From NCBI GenBank assembly GCA_002454425.1, contig DKIV01000041.1, forward strand, positions 1 through 44,102: a stretch of DNA of 44,102 bases, given 5' to 3'. Below, in pieces: positions 40,358 to 44,102 of this stretch (positions within the stretch are counted from its first letter, which is position 1; the number at the start of each line of letters is the position of its first letter). Made by a program: the position numbers and the translations under genes. The notes beneath the pieces were generated by a model. The model saw only the letters and a program-made list of their open reading frames with translations, had not been told where the DNA came from and ran no database searches. The stretch is from Sphingobacteriaceae bacterium UBA6709. GTDB lineage: Bacteria > Bacteroidota > Bacteroidia > Sphingobacteriales > Sphingobacteriaceae.

Positions 40358-41830
40358 CTAAACCCCGGGACCATCCGCCTTCAGACGATCCACCAGTGCT
40401 TGAATACTTACTTCTGCAAACGAGGATGAGTAATCTGAAAGCCCATAAGGGATTATCAGCTTACCATTATTCACATACGATCCGCATGAATAAACGACAT
40501 TGGGGACATATCCTTCACGTTCGTCAGGATTCGGCACCAGCAAAGGCTCCTTCAGCCTCCCTATTTCTATTTTAGGATCATCCAGATCAAGCAAGCTTGC
40601 CCCCAGACAATAACGACGCATCGGCCCCACGCCATGCGATATCACCAGCCAGCCCTCGGGAGTTTCTATCGGCGAACCACAATTTCCCATCTGCACAAAT
40701 TCCCAAACATACTTAGGGGTCTGCAACAGAATAGGATCTTCCCATACGGTGATATTCTTAGAGTACATAATGTAGTTATTACATCCATCAATGCGCGACA
40801 TCATGACGTAATAGCCGTTAATCTTTCTTGGAAACAATGCCAGGTTCTTATTCTGCGCTCCATTTCCGAACAGAGGCTTGATCTTGAAATTATAAAAATT
40901 TGTAGTCTCCAGTAACTTCGGCAGGATAAGCGAACCGTCAAAGGCCGTATAGGTGGCATAATAGATAATCTGTCCGTCGTCATCAGTGAACTTCACGAAA
41001 CGGGCATCTTCAATACCTTTACGCTCAAGCTCCGAAAACGGAAAAATTACACGGTCTGTGATATCTGTATCAAGTGCGAACACCAACTCATAGTAGGCAT
41101 CTGAAAGCCACAGTATCTTTTCATACTGCAATTTCTTGTAGTCATCCTCCTCAAGGTTCTGCGACTCCAGAATAGTCTTCCGTAAGGTTGCATACTCGAA
41201 ATGCGTATCCAGCTGCTTCTCCACATCATTCAACACATCTACATCGATGAGCGAAGCTGCGGCTTTCTCAAAAAACAACTTCTTGTCGTAACGCGCATTC
41301 CTTATCACCTCTGCCTCATCAACGTAATTTCCTACCGGTATCACATGAATATTATTATGCTTGTCAATAAGCGCCCTCCGAAAGACTATTGACGAGATGT
41401 GACCCTCTCCTACCGCCCTGAAACTAATGATCAACCGCTTTTCCCCATCTTCAAGATCACTCTGATCAGGATCCTCGATAATTGAAGGATTAAAAAATGC
41501 CGCTGACTCAATGGAATACTCATGAGTAAAGTAAGAGCCGATCAGCAAGCGACGGTAGGGTTTCACTTCATCATAATCGATATCAAGCTGATCAAACAAA
41601 TGCTTAAGCTTGTTACTATGTCGATGGAGAATACGGGTGATATTGCGGTGTCTTTTAGAGTATTCTTGCAATATTGGCGAAACTACTCCGAAGATATCTT
41701 CTTCTGGTATAGCCATCACCCGTTGGATCACCTCCTTGGCACGGCTCTCGCCATTAAAAAAAAATCGCGCGATAACACGCTTTGAATCGGGATATACCTT
41801 TACAGGAATTCTTTCTATTGGTATTCTCAT
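40358..41830 (-). CDS. GH130-family beta-mannoside phosphorylase
   Basis: GH130 enzymes cleave beta-mannosidic linkages with phosphate to release mannose 1-phosphate, or run in reverse. The 490-residue protein has a five-bladed propeller core with the key GIEDARF motif, whose Asp275 corresponds to the family's proton donor; most members read EDPR, so Ala replaces Pro here. GNCGSPIETPEGWLVISHGVG and YSCGSYVNNGKLIIPYG are also typical. It exceeds the usual 320-400 residues because of about 100 N-terminal residues and an inserted helical segment near 180-240. No signal peptide is seen, so it is cytosolic. It converges on two GT4 genes, suggesting turnover of a glycan they make. Confidence 0.88.
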   Translation of the reverse strand: MRIPIERIPVKVYPDSKRVIARFFFNGESRAKEVIQRVMAIPEEDIFGVVSPILQEYSKRHRNITRILHRHSNKLKHLFDQLDIDYDEVKPYRRLLIGSYFTHEYSIESAAFFNPSIIEDPDQSDLEDGEKRLIISFRAVGEGHISSIVFRRALIDKHNNIHVIPVGNYVDEAEVIRNARYDKKLFFEKAAASLIDVDVLNDVEKQLDTHFEYATLRKTILESQNLEEDDYKKLQYEKILWLSDAYYELVFALDTDITDRVIFPFSELERKGIEDARFVKFTDDDGQIIYYATYTAFDGSLILPKLLETTNFYNFKIKPLFGNGAQNKNLALFPRKINGYYVMMSRIDGCNNYIMYSKNITVWEDPILLQTPKYVWEFVQMGNCGSPIETPEGWLVISHGVGPMRRYCLGASLLDLDDPKIEIGRLKEPLLVPNPDEREGYVPNVVYSCGSYVNNGKLIIPYGLSDYSSSFAEVSIQALVDRLKADGPGV

Positions 41831-41995
41831 AGGTAGAATTTAAACTATTTGAAAACTATCGATGTAGCAACAACTCCAATCTCTACAAACTGCGTTCTGG
41901 CAGCCAGGGTGCTCAATTACGCGCGAAAAGGAGCTCTATAGGAACAAAATTGTTACGCGCTAAACGTTATTTAAACACCCGATAACAAACAATCG

Positions 41996-42028
41996 TTTGC
42001 CATACCCGCGTATTTAATTTTATTTTTG
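41996..42028 (+). promoter_or_regulatory. Promoter of the two-component operon
   Basis: TTTG (41996-41999) is followed after 21 nt by TATTTTTG (42021-42028), an exact TTTG / TAnnTTTG pair. The response regulator start is 20 nt downstream of the -7 element, so the leader is short. Confidence 0.65.
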
Positions 42029-42047
42029 GCATTACATAACTTTAGCA

Positions 42048-42725
42048 ATGAACGTATTAATAGTAGAAGACGAGCGGGCTCTGGCCCTGGAAATCGCGGA
42101 ATTTCTCGCCAAAGAAGGATTTCTTACCGAACATGCATGGAAGAAGGCTTCCGCCGAAGAAAAAGTTTTCGTCAATCCATACGACTTCATTTTACTAGAT
42201 CTCGGACTCCCCGATGGGGATGGGCTTGATATCTTACGCTCGTTAAAAAAGATCCCCGGACGTGATGACTCCGTCATTATCCTTACAGCCCGCGATGCTG
42301 TAGAAGACCGGATACTGGGACTGGAAGATGGTGCCGATGATTATCTCCCAAAACCTTTCGCACTCACAGAACTGTTGGCTCGTATGCGTGCAATTACCCG
42401 GCGTAAACACCGCATAAGCACCAACCAGATCAACCTCCATGGTTTTGTCATGGATATAGAAAACAGAACGCTCACGTACAATGACGAGCGCGTTGCCCTT
42501 ACCCATAAGGAATTCGAAATCCTTTATTATCTTACGCTCAACAAGAATAGGGTGATTCCGAGAACAAGTCTCACAGAACACGTATGGGGCGATATTCTTG
42601 AAATTAACTCCGATTCAAACTTCGTCAACGTTCATATAAAAAATTTACGCAAGAAGCTCACTGCTTACAGCACCATCGACTGGTTTGAGACAGTAAGAAG
42701 CGTGGGATACAGAATTAATCTTTAG
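42048..42725 (+). CDS. OmpR/PhoB-family response regulator
   Basis: The 225-residue protein has a receiver domain (1-118) with the acidic pocket Glu7-Asp8, the phosphoacceptor Asp51 in LLDLGLPDGDG, a Thr at 80 (ILTAR) and Lys102 (LPKPF). A winged-helix DNA-binding domain follows (about 128-225: ALTHKEFEILYYL, VNVHIKNLRKKL, VRSVGYRI). It should bind DNA as a dimer once phosphorylated by the kinase encoded 2 nt downstream. The stimulus and targets are not visible, but the GH130 gene is divergent from it, 217 nt away, and is a reasonable candidate target. A strong promoter match precedes it. Confidence 0.94.
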   Translation: MNVLIVEDERALALEIAEFLAKEGFLTEHAWKKASAEEKVFVNPYDFILLDLGLPDGDGLDILRSLKKIPGRDDSVIILTARDAVEDRILGLEDGADDYLPKPFALTELLARMRAITRRKHRISTNQINLHGFVMDIENRTLTYNDERVALTHKEFEILYYLTLNKNRVIPRTSLTEHVWGDILEINSDSNFVNVHIKNLRKKLTAYSTIDWFETVRSVGYRINL

Positions 42726-42727
42726 GC

Positions 42728-44074
42728 ATGAATCTGAACGCCAAATTCATTGTATATAACCTGGTCGTTAAAACATCGATCATCGCCTTTCTTATTGTCC
42801 TCATTGTTGTCCTCCTCGACAAGCTTTCATTTAATCACCTAAAGCAGCGGATCATTGATAAGCGGGAAACATTGATCGAAAATATGTCGGGAAAAGAGAT
42901 TTCTCAACTCCTGGAGGCGGAACGCTCCTTTACCGACTACAATATCCTGAAAGAAGAATATATCATTCTGACACAAACGACCCCGGTTAAATTAAAAGAG
43001 GTCGGTGCTGAAGATTTTAAAATTGGCGAACGTGAAATTGAGGGTAAGGTCGACGAGTATCTCATCTTAACTGACCATTTTAAATTTAATAATAAATACT
43101 ATAAGCTAGAGATCGGCGAAACAACTTCTGCCATGCGCCAAACCAAGGAAATGATCATGGTGCTTACCCTCATCATGCTTCTTGTCACGGGAGCTATAGC
43201 ACTGATTCTCGACTACAGTTTTGTTAGCATCCTGCTTTCTCCATTTTACAAGATTATCGACCGAAAGATAAAAAACGTTGATGACCCTCAGCATTTTGAC
43301 TACACGCCTGTCAAAACCACCACAAGCGACTTTCAACATCTCGACGATAGCATCAACGCCTTAATGCGTAAAATCAATCTGCAGTTTGCCAGTCAGAAGC
43401 AATTTACGTCGAATGTATCTCACGAACTTCTTACTCCGGTGTCTATTATAAAAACAAGACTTGAGAATTTGCTTACACTCGACAATCTTCCTGAAGATGC
43501 TGAGAACAAGATCCTGGATTCGTTACGCTCGCTGAACCGCCTGAAATCCATCGTCAACAGCCTCCTGCTGATCTCCAAAATTGAGAACAGCCAATATCAA
43601 AAAGTCGATTATGTTAAACTCAGTGAGGAAATTAACGAGGTTTGCAAGGTTCTTGAGGACAGGATCGAGCTCAAAGAAATCACCCTTGTCAGTGATATCT
43701 CCGAAGATATCGGCATAAAAGCCAATTCAGCGCTCATACATACCCTCTTCCTCAATATCATTAACAACGCGATCAAATACAATCGCGAAGGAGGAAGCAT
43801 TAACATTAAGGGCATGCAAACCAACGATCATTACGTCATAAGTGTCAGCGATGAGGGAAAAGGCATGGACGAGGCCATGATTAAAAAAGCCTTCAATCGT
43901 TTCGAGAAATTGAATTCTTCCGAAAGCGAAAGCTATGGACTGGGATTAGCAATTGTCAACACCATCGCCGAATTTCACCATATCAACATCAGCATCGATT
44001 CTGAAATTGACAAAGGCACAACCATACATATTGCTTTTCCGAACACTTTAGCATTGGCAAGGCTCAATAAATAA
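42728..44074 (+). CDS. Sensor histidine kinase
   Basis: The 448-residue inner-membrane protein has two membrane helices (about 14-30 and 142-163) enclosing a small periplasmic sensor domain of about 110 residues. A linker follows, then a HisKA domain with phosphoacceptor His232 in SHELLTP (Leu replaces the more common Arg), and a HATPase domain with the N-box NNAIKYN, G1 box SDEGKGMD and G2 box GLGLAIV. It phosphorylates the regulator encoded just upstream (2-nt gap). The sensor domain resembles nothing I recognise. The gene ends 28 nt before the right edge, and no terminator is visible there. Confidence 0.93.
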   Translation: MNLNAKFIVYNLVVKTSIIAFLIVLIVVLLDKLSFNHLKQRIIDKRETLIENMSGKEISQLLEAERSFTDYNILKEEYIILTQTTPVKLKEVGAEDFKIGEREIEGKVDEYLILTDHFKFNNKYYKLEIGETTSAMRQTKEMIMVLTLIMLLVTGAIALILDYSFVSILLSPFYKIIDRKIKNVDDPQHFDYTPVKTTTSDFQHLDDSINALMRKINLQFASQKQFTSNVSHELLTPVSIIKTRLENLLTLDNLPEDAENKILDSLRSLNRLKSIVNSLLLISKIENSQYQKVDYVKLSEEINEVCKVLEDRIELKEITLVSDISEDIGIKANSALIHTLFLNIINNAIKYNREGGSINIKGMQTNDHYVISVSDEGKGMDEAMIKKAFNRFEKLNSSESESYGLGLAIVNTIAEFHHINISIDSEIDKGTTIHIAFPNTLALARLNK

Positions 44075-44102
44075 GACAGGTTCACCCACATAAAAAAAGG
44101 AA

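Overview
The window looks like chromosomal DNA of a Bacteroidota bacterium, most likely a Sphingobacteriales (Pedobacter/Sphingobacterium-like) species. Pointers are a serine palmitoyltransferase that closely resembles the Sphingobacterium multivorum enzyme as I remember it, a UpxY-type NusG paralogue, DUF5686, DUF4861 and DUF4833 proteins, Porin_10 and BBP2 outer-membrane barrels, and promoter candidates of the Bacteroidota TTTG / TAnnTTTG type. No rRNA, tRNA, insertion sequence, prophage or CRISPR array was found. The genus assignment is inference only.

Layout. (1) 256-6601: minus-strand lpxK, purine nucleoside phosphorylase and Porin_10 cluster, a DUF4861 protein, then a plus-strand BadF-type sugar kinase. 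(2) 6690-8192: an acyl-CoA dehydrogenase. (3) 8516-18873: a surface-polysaccharide precursor region. Minus-strand genes encode a glucose-1-phosphate cytidylyltransferase, a sugar SDR, an RmlC-type epimerase, a COG4091/SAF oxidoreductase, GDP-mannose 4,6-dehydratase and a UDP-HexNAc dehydrogenase. A UpxY antiterminator and an HTH protein are read divergently, and a CpsB-type PHP phosphatase lies beyond. (4) 19134-21748: an ammonium transporter paired with an outer-membrane porin. (5) 21749-22928: 1.2 kb with no convincing gene. (6) 22929-25005: a radical SAM protein and CorA, transcribed divergently. (7) 25011-36124: ten tightly packed minus-strand genes that together make an apparently complete inositol-sphingolipid pathway. 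(8) 36345-41830: a cupin, two GT4 glycosyltransferases and a GH130 phosphorylase. (9) 42048-44074: an OmpR-type response regulator and its histidine kinase.

How the parts work together. The centrepiece is region 7. Read in transcription order it holds serine palmitoyltransferase, a GNAT-type ceramide synthase candidate, a reductase candidate for 3-oxo-ceramide, myo-inositol-phosphate synthase, a PgpA-type phosphatase, a GtrA-like membrane protein, a DUF5686 outer-membrane barrel, a CDP-alcohol phosphatidyltransferase fused to DUF4833, an FA2H/Scs7-like hydroxylase and an Aur1-like PAP2 enzyme. The order follows the chemistry: sphinganine backbone, ceramide, inositol phosphate, phosphatidylinositol, then transfer of the inositol-phosphate head group to ceramide. 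In region 3, nucleotide-sugar enzymes are present but no glycosyltransferase, flippase or polymerase is, so assembly must be encoded elsewhere. A terminator-like hairpin sits in the leader of its first gene and is a plausible target for the divergent UpxY protein. In region 8, two GT4 enzymes facing a GH130 phosphorylase suggest synthesis and phosphorolysis of a manno-oligosaccharide or reserve glycan.
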